Assembly (NCBI GenBank): GCA_038118725.1
Contig: JAYOIK010000135.1
Coordinates: forward strand, 1 to 6,682
Direction: 5' to 3'
DNA: 6,682 bases
From: JADHLJ01 sp038118725
Lineage (GTDB): Bacteria; Pseudomonadota; Alphaproteobacteria; Thalassobaculales; Thalassobaculaceae
The stretch's first letter is position 1. Each line of letters opens with the position of its first letter. The notes below the pieces were generated by a model. It had not been told where the DNA came from. It was given only the letters and a program-made list of their open reading frames with translations, and did not search any database. Made by a program: the position numbers and the translations under genes. Below, piece by piece: positions 6,634-6,682 of the stretch.

Positions 6634-6682
6634 ATGGCGAAGGCGAAGTTTGAGCGAACGAAGCCGCATTGCAACATAGGCA
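6634..6682 (+). CDS. tuf: Elongation factor Tu, N-terminus only (cut by the window end)
   Basis: Only the first 16 codons are present, giving MAKAKFERTKPHCNIG. This is the near-invariant start of bacterial EF-Tu just before the P-loop, and the Cys-Asn-Ile variant (in place of Val-Asn-Val) is common in alphaproteobacteria. EF-Tu is the GTPase that delivers aminoacyl-tRNA to the ribosomal A site. GGGA at 6624-6627 lies six bases before the ATG and serves as ribosome binding site. The position downstream of tRNA-Tyr and tRNA-Gly mirrors the tRNA-tufB operon of E. coli, so co-transcription from the promoter upstream of tRNA-Tyr is likely. Confidence 0.93.
   Translation, partial: MAKAKFERTKPHCNIG

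Noticed and set aside
6364..6669. Minus-strand open frames across the tRNA genes
   Set aside because: They run antisense through tRNA-Gly and the tuf start. They are open frames created by structured RNA and GC-rich DNA, not genes.

Overview
The window looks like chromosomal DNA of an alphaproteobacterium. The evidence is high GC, the EF-Tu N-terminus MAKAKFERTKPHCNIG at the right edge, an RlmB with a long basic N-terminal tail, and a tRNA-Tyr / tRNA-Gly / tuf cluster beside rlmB. I would guess a Rhodospirillales-like lineage, but the order cannot be fixed from this stretch alone.

Left third (1-3468, + strand): a C1 / N-methyl-amine catabolic gene pair. The first gene is the 3' part of an MttB-superfamily (trimethylamine methyltransferase-like, corrinoid-type) gene that enters from the left edge. 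It is broken by an apparent one-base frameshift near position 490. Three bases after its TAG stop begins an 808-residue dimethylglycine-dehydrogenase-like flavoprotein fused to an aminomethyltransferase (GcvT-like) folate domain. The pair would fit stepwise demethylation of a quaternary or tertiary amine (for example glycine betaine, dimethylglycine or a relative), with methyl groups passed to a corrinoid protein and/or tetrahydrofolate. The substrate is not determined by the sequence.

Middle (3517-6019, - strand): two genes convergent with the catabolic pair. An uncharacterised, probably all-helical cytoplasmic protein of about 490 residues lies downstream of rlmB, the 23S rRNA Gm2251 methyltransferase. 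A 151-base gap between them holds a perfect 6-2-6 inverted repeat just upstream of the uncharacterised gene.

Right end (6020-6682, + strand): a translation operon divergent from rlmB. A sigma70-type promoter (TTGACA, 16-base spacer, CATATT, then a GC-rich discriminator) precedes tRNA-Tyr(GTA) and tRNA-Gly(TCC), both with encoded CCA, and then the first 16 codons of tuf. A strong stem-loop lies between tRNA-Gly and tuf and is a candidate processing or attenuation element.

I found no mobile element, CRISPR array, toxin-antitoxin pair or defence gene. The points most worth checking are the frameshift in the mttB-like gene, the single in-frame amber codon between it and the dehydrogenase, the uncharacterised helical protein, and the tRNA-Gly/tuf stem-loop.
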